This document shows, piece by piece, positions 19,114 to 27,651 of a stretch of DNA of 64,000 nt. Below the pieces are notes generated by a model that was not told the DNA's origin, did no database searches, and worked only from the letters and a program-made list of their open reading frames with translations. Origin of the DNA: Bacillus sp. ISL-37 (GTDB lineage Bacteria > Bacillota > Bacilli > Bacillales > Cytobacillaceae); contig NZ_JAGGQL010000045.1 in NCBI RefSeq assembly GCF_018613315.1, forward strand, positions 32,743 through 96,742, given 5' to 3'. Numbering within the stretch: position 1 is the stretch's first letter; each line of letters starts with the position of its first letter. A program made the translations under genes and the position numbers.

Positions 19114-19332
19114 TCTTTGCTGCACCTCCCTTCTATGTTGTTTTTCCTACTCCAATTTACACAGTAAAGTAGAATGCCAGTTTCTATTATATACAAACAA
19201 GGGAATAATTTGGGGGATTTTGAGGAATTAGTTGGAATTTTGTAATATATTCTAGGTAAAAAGAAATAGCATTGAACACTTTCTCCCTTTTCTCAGCGCT
19301 CAAAATATTTATTTAAATCAAAAATGCAAATA

Positions 19333-19373
19333 GGGGCGATGAGCTAACTAAAATAGTCATCGTACCCTTTTTG
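19333..19373. terminator. Hairpin with T-tail in a 358-bp gene-free gap
   Basis: GGGG-CGATGA pairs with TCATCG-TACCC across an imperfect stem, followed by five T residues on the plus strand and an A/T-rich tail on the minus strand. It lies about 100 bp beyond the end of the minus-strand pseudogene at 19473. The rest of 19114-19472 shows nothing I can assign. Confidence 0.5.
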
Positions 19374-19472
19374 CTCGAATTATGCACATTGATTAGTACT
19401 CCTTGTCAGCTCTTTTATTTTCCCCATCCCACTACGTCTCTCAACTGACAAATAGCTCCACTTTGTTAATAT

Positions 19473-19886
19473 TTATTGATAAAGAGCTATTTCTTTACCA
19501 TTAACGTTGACAATAATTCCGTCTGGCTGCAAGGTAAGAGTAAAATCACCACTATTCCCCCACCCGTCATCTTCATAGTGATGAGATACCGTATTGTTTG
19601 AAAAGGTAAGTGTAACCGGTCCAACCGATTTGATTTGTACACAATTATTCGAACAGATGTCGAATGATATGTCAGCTGAATTTCCTGATATATTTTTAAC
19701 ATTTAAATAATAAATCCCTTTAGAATCTTGCCACTTTCCTTCATAATCTTTTAAATTTGAATAGTTAGTCTTCATAGGGGTGGTACTGCTTACTGAGTCT
19801 TCATCAGGACTAACATCAGTGGCAGGAGTTTCTTCGTCGCTTTTGTTTTCCTCAGGAATTTTGACAAAGCTAACTAAACCATTTCT
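19473..19886 (-). pseudogene. Out-of-frame 3' part of a lipoprotein gene (linker plus C-terminal beta domain)
   Basis: An open frame with no ribosome site. The only ATG (19775) has no Shine-Dalgarno sequence, and the frame is open 37 codons upstream of it, to an in-frame TAG. The upstream part encodes a typical acidic, Pro/Thr/Ser-rich linker (PEENKSDEETPATDVSPDED), then a domain of about 95 residues (YEGKWQDSKGIYYLNVKNI, ending GKEIALYQ). It overlaps the end of the preceding lipoprotein frame by 13 nt in a different phase. A one-base deletion near 19874-19890 would join them into one lipoprotein of about 340 residues. Alternatively it is a decayed separate gene. The beta domain matches no family I can name. 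Confidence 0.6.
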
Positions 19887-20498
19887 CTATTTATTTGAAG
19901 AATGCTGTCTTTTACATACATCTGATTATCATTTATAACAGTGAATTGAAAGAATTGAGGATCTTGCTGATGCTCAGATTTGAGGATTTCCAAACCTTTA
20001 AGCGATGCAAATTTTTCAACTTCTTTCCAAGTTAAAAGGAAAGGCTTATCAGATGCTTTTAATATTTCTATATCTTCCAGTATCCATTTCTCAAGTTTCT
20101 GGTCATAAATAGCCTTTAAGATTAATGTGCGTCCTGTTTTATATGATTCATTCGCAAACTCCAGGACTTCTATTTTCTTCCCCAACATTGCATTATCAAC
20201 CACTTTTAATCTTACTTCAGGAAGCAACTCATTCGGAGGACCTTCTTCTCCAAGTGTTTCTTGCGAACGTTTGAGAAGTTGTTTGATTTCTTCTCGTGTC
20301 TCATTTGCTACATTCTCACTTTCAGGGTTTTCTAGAGCTTCATAATATAGATTCAATACTTCATCAGGTGCTATTTTCTTTATCTTGACTTCTTTTCCGC
20401 TTTCCAAAGAATCGTTGGTTGAATCAGTTTCTTTTGAGGCGCAACCAACGAGAGACATCATTAATAATGAATAATAGTAATACAACAATCTTTTTCAT
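19874..20498 (-). pseudogene. Lipoprotein gene with frameshift in a start-proximal A-tract
   Basis: The good start (AAGGGAG, then ATG at 20498) opens a frame that ends after 24 codons. The lipoprotein signal (SLLMMSLVGC) and the following 190 residues lie in the next frame. Removing one A from the AAAAA run right after the ATG would give MKRLLYYYYSLLMMSLVGC, a textbook lipoprotein signal. The remaining body is an acidic helical domain (residues KIKKIAPDEVLNLYYEALENPES onward) of unknown family. It follows the phosphoribosyltransferase pseudogene by 16 bp and is followed by a second out-of-frame segment. It is either a pseudogene, a slippage-controlled gene, or an artefact of homopolymer sequencing; the sequence alone cannot decide. 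Confidence 0.65.
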
Positions 20499-20514
20499 TT
20501 TTTCTCCCTTATAA

Positions 20515-21323
20515 TTAAATATATTCGTTTAAGACTTTCTCGGAATTTTTCATTGTGGATTGGATATGGTGTCTAGCTCCGCCATCCCACCAAATTACTC
20601 TGAGTTCAGGAAATAATTCTGCGATATATACCGCTTCCTTTATATCTTCTAAAAAGATATGTGTATACCCTAAATGGATCGCCGTTTTTCCTTTTATGCG
20701 TGCTCTTTCTTCACGTTTCTCCAAATTACCCACTTCATTAATGTATAATATTTCAGCTTTTTTATTGTATACGCATAAAAAGTTATTGGAGAATTCTATG
20801 TAGGCGTCATCTTCATTCTGCAACAGCTTATTAATGCTAAAATCATAAATTGAACGTTCAAACTCATGATCCTTTTTGCTAATGCCTGAACTCTGCTTGT
20901 TAATTCGATATCTTTCCCACGGTAAAATAAACCTCGTATCCCTTTCCATCGTATTAAAACAATGAAAATTTGAAATAGAAGCTGATTTTAAGTCTTTGCA
21001 AATGACGAAAGTCTTGACATCAAACCCTGTGTTCAACAAGAAATCCTTACAGTCAATCAGCGTCCTGCCAAGCCCTGCAAAGTCTTCAACTAATAAGACA
21101 TTTCCTTTGTCAGGTATTGAACCATGCCAATCGACTCTATTATTTTTACGGTCATATGTTAAAAAAAAGCATGGCAAACCCGTAGAAAGGATAAGTGCAT
21201 ACCCGCGAAACTTCCCCCGCGCAGCACAATTACAATTGAATTGAAATTATGTTGTTTAAAACCCTCTGCCATCCCCTCAATCCTTAATGCAATTGAGTTT
21301 TAGTCTAAATAAATGTTCTTCAT
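20515..21323 (-). pseudogene. Phosphoribosyltransferase-like gene with nonsense codon and frameshift
   Basis: The intact 3' part (from about 21177) encodes residues including FFLTYDRKNN and the PRPP-binding loop VLLVEDFAGLGRT, as in PRTase-fold enzymes, then about 130 residues of unknown function (RVIWWDGGARHH near the end). Upstream in the next frame lies the expected N-terminal part, IVIVLRGGSFAG, joined by a missing base at about 21200-21203 (GGTAT in place of an expected GGTTAT). Further up, an ATG at 21323 with GGAG 7 nt before it reads seven codons (MKNIYLD), then TAA at 21300-21302, then continues in the same frame as NSIALRIEGMAEGF. Two lesions in one gene argue for real decay. The full-length ancestor would be about 269 residues. 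Confidence 0.7.
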
Positions 21324-21358
21324 CTTAACGCTCCACTCTACTGAAAAAACTAAAAGAT

Positions 21359-21393
21359 TAAGGAAGCACCAGAACGGTACTTCCTTTTTTTAT
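21359..21393. terminator. Hairpin with T-run
   Basis: AAGGAAGCACC pairs with GGTACTTCCTT (one mismatch), loop AGAAC, followed by seven T residues on the plus strand. On the minus strand it lies between the TM2 gene and the PRTase pseudogene and could end the TM2 transcript, although its T-run is better on the plus strand. Confidence 0.6.
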
Positions 21394-21445
21394 TCCATAT
21401 TATTTGCAGGACCTATAGGACATACCTAATGTCCGCATAGCGATC

Positions 21446-21709
21446 TTAGACAGTTGGGTGCTGGATCCCCTGATTTCCATACCTCGCCATAAATTCTTCG
21501 TTCAATCTATTTGCTGTTTTATTAGCGTCAATCATACCCCAAATCCATACGATCGGATACGTAATGAATCCAATGATGACAAACATTAAAAGGACGTTTA
21601 GGACTTGAAGAGCAATCATCCCTAAACCTTTACCAATTTGCCCATTGTAAATCTGCCCAACTCCAGTCCAAAAGAATGATAATACCGTTGCTAAACCTGT
21701 ACTTTTCAT
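21446..21709 (-). CDS. TM2 domain membrane protein
   Basis: An 87-aa membrane protein. The start is ATG at 21709, since the in-frame TTG at 21721 overlaps the TGGGGG ribosome site. The N-terminal segment (LATVLSFFWTGVGQIYNGQIGKG) carries the TM2 signature: a first helix, a G-x-G-x-x-YNG turn, then a second hydrophobic stretch (about residues 27-53) and a WGMIDANKTANRLNEE tail. TM2 proteins are small two-helix membrane proteins whose biochemical role is not settled in bacteria. It appears to be a single-gene unit. Confidence 0.85.
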   Translation of the reverse strand: MKSTGLATVLSFFWTGVGQIYNGQIGKGLGMIALQVLNVLLMFVIIGFITYPIVWIWGMIDANKTANRLNEEFMARYGNQGIQHPTV

Positions 21710-21964
21710 AGTAACCCCCAAAAAAATAGTATATAATACCTACTTTCTTATCGTCACTAAATTGGAAATGTTTATACTTTTTTACACATTCTTTATTATT
21801 CTCTTTTATTATCGCTAACCAAAACTGGCATATTGTAGTAAAGGTAATCTCTGGTGTCCAAAATAAAGGCACCAGGGAAAATCTAACTGTCCTTAGTTTA
21901 TTGTAGACTTGTTATTTGAGGAAACACCTTTTGGTTCATCCAATAATTATGAGATTTATTATCA
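21710..21964. other. Gene-free stretch between TM2 and lacZ terminator
   Basis: AT-rich, with no coding pattern on either strand and no clear repeat. It holds the promoter region of the TM2 gene on its left. Confidence 0.4.
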
Positions 21965-22010
21965 TAAAAAAAGCTTGCGGAAACAGTCAAAAGACTGGCA
22001 TCCACAAGCC
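21965..22010 (-). terminator. Rho-independent terminator of lacZ
   Basis: On the minus strand GCTTGTGGA pairs with TCCGCAAGC (one mismatch), with an internal CAGTC/GACTG extension and seven T residues after. It lies about 70 bp beyond the lacZ stop. Confidence 0.85.
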
Positions 22011-22080
22011 AAAAGCGGGAGACTTTCATTACTCCCCATATTTAACTCTTGAATAGGACAAGAGGATGGCCCCGTTCAAC

Positions 22081-25000
22081 TTAAATCCTCTCAACCCTAA
22101 ACTCAAACTCCATATTTTGATCAGCCGGGATTAGATATTCATCATGTACAGGAGCTCCCCAGCTGTCATCTCCTCCTACGCCCATTTGCTCTCCGGCTAC
22201 TGTGATCACGCTGTAATGGATTGGCGGAAGCTCATATACATGTTGTGCGTTTTCCAGTTCCAAGGCTGTGTACGGAGACACATTGCACTCGAGTGGCTTG
22301 TTGATAGAAGAAATCCTGATACCCTGTCCCTTTTTGTTCGTGACGCTCAGCCTGCGTACTCCCGTCCGGTTCCCTGACTCCTGAGGCATGACATAGCCTG
22401 ATAGATTTTCAGTTACCTCGTTCTTGAAAATTCCGAGCCTTGCTCCCGCAGACCGATCAGAATAGTTTTCTTCAGGTCCCATTGCGTACCATTCAAGCTG
22501 GTCATAGTCAGCAGATGTCTTGAATGACAGCGCAAAAGTCGGCAGCTGTGGAAGGTTTTGTGCACCATGATATATAGATTTTACATGAACGCTTCCGTCA
22601 CCTAAAACAGCATACGTCACCTTTACCTCAACCTCTGAATTAATTGAAAACTTATAAGTGAAGCCTATACTGACTTGATTTCTCTCTTCTTTAACCTCAA
22701 TTCCGGTACATTTACGCGCCAAGCTTGCAGCAAACCAGAGTCCGGACTCAAATCCTTGAGCAAACCCCCGGTCATTATCAGTAGTGGCCCTCCAGAATAA
22801 TGGCGCTGGCGGCTGGGCAATCATTTCTCTGCCAGCATAGTTCAATGATACCAGGCTTCCAACTTGCTTAGAGAAAATCACCGAGAAATCACGGCCATGG
22901 ACACCAATATTGACATCTCCATGTACGACACGAAGTTCACCTTCAACAGCAGGCTGTTCCTCAGCTTTTACCTCAAAAACATACTGTCCGAAAGCAACCT
23001 CATGGCCTGCCTCCGCCCAAACCGTCTTCTTTTTCAATTTGAAAGCAGTTTGTATGGAATACTCACCAGGAGCAGCCGCAAGATCAGCAGGGAAATTGAA
23101 CTCTGCTCTTCCCTCGCTTTGCGGTTTAACATCCACCTCAAGCTGATTACGGTAAATCTCTTTCCCTCCAAGCAGCAAGCTATATTCAAGTACATAATCC
23201 GCTGTGTCAGTGAAAAGGTTCTCGTTGATGATGCTTACACCGTCAAAGTCCGTTACCAGTTTGATATTCTGATACAGGAATTTAACTTCCTGCATTTTAG
23301 GAGAAAGCTCACGATTCGCATACACAATCCCGTTTGTGCAGAACCCATAATCGGTTGGTCGGTCGTCAAAGTCACCGCCATAAGCTAAAAATTCTTTTCC
23401 ATAGCGGTCCTTTTTGATCAGCGACTGGTCAATATAATCCCAAATGAAGCCTCCCTGGTACATCGGGTATTTCTGTTCCAGCTCCGTGTATTTATGCATG
23501 CCGCCAAGCGAGTTGCCCATCGCATGCATATACTCACAGCTGATATAAGGCTTATCAGGATTTTCATCCAAGTATTCTTCAATGTCTGCCGGCTTCGCGT
23601 ACATGCGGCTTTCCATATCACTCGTTTCACGGAAATCAGGAGTCCAGAATACCCCTTCATAATGAACGAGGCGTCCTGGGTCTGCCTTTTTAAAATAACG
23701 GGAAACATTCAGAATCACTTCGCCACCATAAGACTCGTTGCCACACGACCAAATCAGGATGGATGGGTGGTTCTTATCACGTTCATACATCGATACTGCC
23801 CTGTCCATGACGATGTCTTCCCATTCCGGTTTGTTGCCAGGAATGTTCCACGAAGGCTCAACCTGGCCCATTTTCTGCCATGAACCATGTGTTTCAAGAT
23901 TCATTTCATCAATGACATAGACGCCATACTCATCGCATAACTGATACCAATAGCTTTGATTCGGGTAATGAGAAGTCCTTACCGCATTGATATTGTTCTG
24001 CTTAAGCGTCTTGATATCCCAGAGCATATCCTCCCGGGAAACCGTCCTTCCTGTATAGCAATTGAATTCATGGCGGTTAACACCTTTAAAAACAATTCGC
24101 TCCCCGTTCAGATGCATGACCTTATCGATCATTTCAAAACGCCTGAAGCCAACTTTTTGCGGGATGACCTCTACTAAGCTTCCACTTTCGTTATAAACGT
24201 GAATCAATAATTGATAAAGATATGGGTTTTCAGCACTCCAGAGCTGTGGTTGATCAACCGCAAAAGAGATTGACGAAGCACCTTCACCTACTTCTCCATC
24301 CTGTGAAGCAACCAGTCCACCTTTTGCATCATAAAGCTCAGCTGTCACTTTTCCAGGAGCAGGCTGACCTGATAAAAACGTAAGATCGGAGAATAGAGTT
24401 CCCTTTTTATAGGTTTCATCCAGCTCAGCACGGATATTGGCATCAAAAACATGGATTTCAGGAACACTGTAAAGATACACATCCCGGAAGATTCCAGAGA
24501 ATCGCCAGAAATCCTGGTCTTCGAGCCAGCTGCCCGTACTGCGCTGGTAAACCTCAACGGCCAGCTTATTCTCCCCTTCTGTAATGTATGGGGTCAGGTC
24601 AAAGTCTGCTGGAGTGAAGGAATCCTCGCTATAGCCAACAAACTCGCCATTTAGCCAAACATAGAATGCGGACTCCACACCCTGGAAGGAAATATAAACA
24701 GGTCTGTTCTGCATATTAACTGGAACAGTAAACGTTTTCACATAACTTCCGACAGGATTGTGATCCGCAGGAATTTCCGGCGGACGGATATCGGCGATGC
24801 CATCCCACGGATACATTGTGTTCACATATTGTGGCTGGCCATGGCCTTGAAGCTGAATATGCCCAGGAACCGTAATGTCTCCCCACATAGAACTATCGAA
24901 GTCTTTTTTATAAAAATGCTCCGGACGGTGTGCCGGATTAATTGAATAATGGAATTTCCAATCACCATTCAATACATGTCTCAGTGACATAGGTTGACCG

Positions 25001-25113
25001 CTCTTCGCTTCTTCCACCGTTTCAAAGTACTCATGATCTGAATGGGCAGGAACCCGGTTAACAGCAAAAACTTGAACATCTGAAAGCCACTCTAATTTAG
25101 GATTTGTCTTCAT
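22081..25113 (-). CDS. lacZ: Beta-galactosidase, glycoside hydrolase family 2
   Basis: A cytoplasmic enzyme of 1010 aa that hydrolyses lactose and other beta-galactosides. AAAGGATGG precedes the ATG. The order is jelly-roll sugar-binding domain (about residues 40-220, with FQGVESAFYVWLNGEFVGYSEDSFTP), an Ig-like domain, the TIM barrel (about 335-625), a second Ig-like domain and the C-terminal beta-sandwich (small-chain) domain (about 735-1005). The acid/base Glu is in WSCGNESYGG (about residue 460) and the nucleophile Glu in SCEYMHAMGN (about 525). Length matches full-size LacZ. It is monocistronic here. A relic of an ABC sugar permease lies about 280 bp upstream, hinting that a galactoside uptake operon once preceded it. 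A 16-bp palindrome upstream may be its operator. Confidence 0.96.
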   Translation of the reverse strand: MKTNPKLEWLSDVQVFAVNRVPAHSDHEYFETVEEAKSGQPMSLRHVLNGDWKFHYSINPAHRPEHFYKKDFDSSMWGDITVPGHIQLQGHGQPQYVNTMYPWDGIADIRPPEIPADHNPVGSYVKTFTVPVNMQNRPVYISFQGVESAFYVWLNGEFVGYSEDSFTPADFDLTPYITEGENKLAVEVYQRSTGSWLEDQDFWRFSGIFRDVYLYSVPEIHVFDANIRAELDETYKKGTLFSDLTFLSGQPAPGKVTAELYDAKGGLVASQDGEVGEGASSISFAVDQPQLWSAENPYLYQLLIHVYNESGSLVEVIPQKVGFRRFEMIDKVMHLNGERIVFKGVNRHEFNCYTGRTVSREDMLWDIKTLKQNNINAVRTSHYPNQSYWYQLCDEYGVYVIDEMNLETHGSWQKMGQVEPSWNIPGNKPEWEDIVMDRAVSMYERDKNHPSILIWSCGNESYGGEVILNVSRYFKKADPGRLVHYEGVFWTPDFRETSDMESRMYAKPADIEEYLDENPDKPYISCEYMHAMGNSLGGMHKYTELEQKYPMYQGGFIWDYIDQSLIKKDRYGKEFLAYGGDFDDRPTDYGFCTNGIVYANRELSPKMQEVKFLYQNIKLVTDFDGVSIINENLFTDTADYVLEYSLLLGGKEIYRNQLEVDVKPQSEGRAEFNFPADLAAAPGEYSIQTAFKLKKKTVWAEAGHEVAFGQYVFEVKAEEQPAVEGELRVVHGDVNIGVHGRDFSVIFSKQVGSLVSLNYAGREMIAQPPAPLFWRATTDNDRGFAQGFESGLWFAASLARKCTGIEVKEERNQVSIGFTYKFSINSEVEVKVTYAVLGDGSVHVKSIYHGAQNLPQLPTFALSFKTSADYDQLEWYAMGPEENYSDRSAGARLGIFKNEVTENLSGYVMPQESGNRTGVRRLSVTNKKGQGIRISSINKPLECNVSPYTALELENAQHVYELPPIHYSVITVAGEQMGVGGDDSWGAPVHDEYLIPADQNMEFEFRVERI

Positions 25114-25164
25114 ATAATAACCATCCTTTCATCCGCTTCTGTTTAAACTATCACTCTACTTTTC

Positions 25165-25180
25165 ATCATTCATGAATGAT
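25165..25180. promoter_or_regulatory. Perfect 16-bp palindrome upstream of lacZ, candidate operator
   Basis: ATCATTCATGAATGAT is its own reverse complement and lies about 50 bp before the lacZ ATG. Size and place suit a dimeric repressor or activator site. It does not match the cre consensus. Confidence 0.5.
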
Positions 25181-25391
25181 ACGTTTCTATAATGATTATT
25201 TTACTATATTAAATTAAACAAATCATAATGATATTATTACCACTGAGACGACTAAATAGAAAAGCACCTTTCTAACGGGGGCCTGCATTTAGTTAACTAC
25301 AGTTTTTTCCACAATGGAATGAAACACGAGAAATTTCCCTTTTAATCATCTCTGACAAAAAAAGAAGCCAGTAGGCAACTTTTTATAATAT

Positions 25392-25484
25392 TTATCCTCT
25401 TACCGATCCTGCAGTCATAACATCCGGCAGCATAAAACCTTGTAACATGATAAAAAGCACAGGTAACGTCCCTATGCCTCCTAC
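25392..25484 (-). pseudogene. C-terminal relic of a CUT1-type sugar ABC transporter permease
   Basis: A 30-codon open frame, ending at TAA and bounded upstream by a stop, encodes GGIGTLPVLFIMLQGF and a last MTAGSVRG. MalG/LacG-type permeases end with a hydrophobic helix of the form LPxxxxFxxxQxY, then a terminal (L/M)TAGxVKG. The match to this ending is close, but nothing else of the gene remains. It points the same way as lacZ and lies upstream of it. The rest of 25181-25528 shows no gene. Confidence 0.55.
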
Positions 25485-25528
25485 TTACCAAGCCCACTAT
25501 TAGCTACTAGCAATTAATCTTAGCCCTA

Positions 25529-25702
25529 TTACCAACCTTCTTTACCTTTGTGAACGTTTGCTTTATCACGATTTTCCTTTACTTGCTCTTTAGTCCAATT
25601 AGCTTTTTCTGCATTTCCTTTTTGGGCATATTGATTAGCTTCTCGCTCAAAGCGGTTTGCTCTATGATTAAACATTTCTTCTTTATTTTTAAAAAACCCC
25701 AT
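25529..25702 (-). CDS. 57-aa hydrophilic protein, function unknown
   Basis: A small gene with a strong AGGAGGT 5 nt before the ATG at 25702. It encodes a charged, probably helical protein starting MGFFKNKEEMFNHRANRFERE and ending HKGKEGW, rich in Lys, Glu, Asn and Ala, with no membrane segment. The coding strand and codon use look genuine. It lies 57 bp downstream of, and in the same direction as, another small protein beginning MGFWDAVG, with which it may form an operon. No family recognised. Confidence 0.7.
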   Translation of the reverse strand: MGFFKNKEEMFNHRANRFEREANQYAQKGNAEKANWTKEQVKENRDKANVHKGKEGW

Positions 25703-25759
25703 AGTTGACCTCCTAAATAAGTCACATTATATAAAGGATTTTAAACTTTGTTTTGTTCC

Positions 25760-25951
25760 TTATTTATTTTTCAAAAGTTTTTGTATGGCGACTTTTTTGG
25801 CCATCGGGCCTCCTCTTTTCGCCTCTTTTAATAACTCCTCTTTGCTTTTGTATGCGTACATACTCATATACCTTTCGACTTCTTGTTGATAATCAGCTGA
25901 CTTCTCAGATATATCTTTCAGCCCTTGACCTACAGCATCCCAAAAACCCAT
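25760..25951 (-). CDS. 63-aa conserved-type small protein, function unknown
   Basis: AGGAGGTAAGATT precedes the ATG at 25951. The protein starts MGFWDAVGQGLKDISEKSADYQQEVERY and ends with a basic KKVAIQKLLKNK. It is helical and hydrophilic, without signal peptide or membrane segment. The opening (MGFWDAxGxGLKD) is typical of small Bacillus proteins of unknown role. It precedes the 57-aa gene in the same direction. No function is proposed. Confidence 0.75.
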   Translation of the reverse strand: MGFWDAVGQGLKDISEKSADYQQEVERYMSMYAYKSKEELLKEAKRGGPMAKKVAIQKLLKNK

Positions 25952-26033
25952 AATCTTACCTCCTGAATTCTCATTATATTTGTTGTCACTTACTACCCCT
26001 GTTCAATTTTCTGTTTGTTAAAATTGTTTTAAA

Positions 26034-26624
26034 TCATAGATTGTTAAAAACCCCAAAGATTTTTTCTATCACATTCCCACCAGTTACCTCTGTTAACGGA
26101 ATCTTCTTACTGGTCACTTTCTTCACTCCCCAGTAGTAGCGGTCACTGTCTTCTTGTCTTTTGGGAGTGCTGGACAAAATGTCGCCCTCATCTTGTATAT
26201 TCATATACTCTTTGTTTCGTAATGGATAGTAAAATCTCCAGTGGTTTGCCGGGGAACATCCCTTGGCCCAATCCTGAATATCACTGTATTCAAACTTAGA
26301 TAGGCGAATACATGGAAGTTCCATCTTTTCTTCTTGCTCATATTCTGCGTCATAAAGCTCGATTTCCATCACGTACACAGGACCGTCTCTCCACTCATTT
26401 TCCAACTCTGGATCATTTTTATTCTGAAATAATAAGATGAAATCTTGGATGAACCAGCCTGAGAAGTCGTTATCAGATTTATAGCGCAGAAACTTATCTA
26501 CGACACTTACATAATTACTCTCCTCAGCGGCACTGGTTTTACAATAATCCATCAGTTTATGAATATTTTCATAGGTTTGGTAGACAACGTGAAAAGCATT
26601 GTGAATATTACTTGCTGAACTCAT
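26034..26624 (-). CDS. Partner protein of the PD-(D/E)XK gene, function unknown
   Basis: A 196-aa cytosolic protein. The start is ATG at 26624, with GTGAGGG 8 nt upstream; an in-frame GTG at 26639 overlaps that site. It overlaps the end of the upstream nuclease-like gene by 17 nt, which suggests translational coupling and a shared function. The sequence is acidic and rich in aromatic residues (GWFIQDFILLFQNKND, NHWRFYYPLRNKEY, RYYWGVKKVTSKKIPL), with no signal peptide, membrane segment or catalytic motif that I recognise. It may be a regulatory, specificity or immunity subunit of a two-gene module. Confidence 0.8.
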   Translation of the reverse strand: MSSASNIHNAFHVVYQTYENIHKLMDYCKTSAAEESNYVSVVDKFLRYKSDNDFSGWFIQDFILLFQNKNDPELENEWRDGPVYVMEIELYDAEYEQEEKMELPCIRLSKFEYSDIQDWAKGCSPANHWRFYYPLRNKEYMNIQDEGDILSSTPKRQEDSDRYYWGVKKVTSKKIPLTEVTGGNVIEKIFGVFNNL

Positions 26625-27378
26625 AGTGCAATCCCTCACTTATTTTTATTGGCGTTTTAAAGCTGATGAAGGCATGACTCATTACTTCAAATTTAAAAAA
26701 CTCATCTTTGTCGATTGGGATTGATGTTTCCACGGCCATTGATGTAAAGTCTTCAAATCCTTTCCTGGTTAAAAGGTCAATCAAATCCTGTACAATGACT
26801 TGTTGATAGACATCTGTAATCACTAGTTGCTTTAATTCTTTTAAAATATCCTGCCAGGACACATATCCAAAGTCGACTCCCTGTTCAATAATGCCCCGCT
26901 CTACAATATTTCGATAGGTATCCTTACATGCCTTGCGGTCAGCAATGAAAAGCAGCAACTTTTGCTTGCCCTGACCTTTCCTAGCCAGGATTCTTGATTC
27001 CCTCGCCAGTTGATTAATACTCACTTGGATCTCTTGATCGCTCCCCCCATTCACAACATCATCGTCTGACGAAAGCCCACTTAGATACTTCACTTCAACC
27101 CCGATCATTGTTGAAGGAAAATTAATAAGTACATCCACTTCGCCTTCGCGATCATATGGCCAAAACTCAATCATGTTTGCCCAAAAATCAATATCAATTT
27201 CCCAAAAATCAGCCTTCAGCTTACGCGGAAAAATGCTATTAGCTAGAACTTCCCCTAGCCCTTTTGAAAAAGGGATATAACGCAATGCACCAAACACATT
27301 ACCGGTTAAGTCATCCTCCAGCCTTTCGGATAAATTCGAGCCCCTCCTGCTAATCTTGCCTCCAATTTCCGCAATCAT
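26608..27378 (-). CDS. PD-(D/E)XK nuclease-like protein
   Basis: A 256-aa cytosolic protein. GAGGGTG precedes the ATG. The N-terminal SERLEDDLTGNVFGALRYIPF segment (about residues 17-37) looks like the helix carrying the first acidic residue in PD-(D/E)XK nucleases. The core is GEVDVLI (D82) followed by GVEVKY (E95, K97), the D...ExK arrangement of the fold. A later helix with NQLARESRIL could supply the partner residues. The 3' end overlaps a 196-aa gene of unknown function. Such pairs occur in restriction and anti-phage modules, but no methylase or helicase is adjacent. The fold call is fairly firm; the biological role is inference. Confidence 0.78.
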   Translation of the reverse strand: MIAEIGGKISRRGSNLSERLEDDLTGNVFGALRYIPFSKGLGEVLANSIFPRKLKADFWEIDIDFWANMIEFWPYDREGEVDVLINFPSTMIGVEVKYLSGLSSDDDVVNGGSDQEIQVSINQLARESRILARKGQGKQKLLLFIADRKACKDTYRNIVERGIIEQGVDFGYVSWQDILKELKQLVITDVYQQVIVQDLIDLLTRKGFEDFTSMAVETSIPIDKDEFFKFEVMSHAFISFKTPIKISEGLHYEFSK

Positions 27379-27651
27379 GTCCCCACACCCTCTCTAAATA
27401 TATTTTACTATATTTATCCAAAATAAGGATATAATTAGGTAAAACAACTCTTAATTTTGAGTGCAATAAATGCAACAAATCCGATTCTAAATGCGAGGTA
27501 CTAAATTCATAATATGGAGAAAAGGCAAGCCTGTTATGCCCATAGCAAACGTGATAAAAAATGTGAATGAGCAGAAAGTCTGGAATAAAAGCATAGTGGA
27601 ATTGATATCTATTCAATTAAGAAGATATATTTAACTTATGGGAGGAAATTT

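Noticed and set aside
22864..24654. Several open frames antisense to lacZ
   Set aside because: They are shadows of the GC-richer lacZ coding sequence with no start signals.
27350..27616. 88-codon minus-strand frame overlapping the nuclease gene start
   Set aside because: Out of frame with the real gene, no ribosome site, and a non-protein-like composition.
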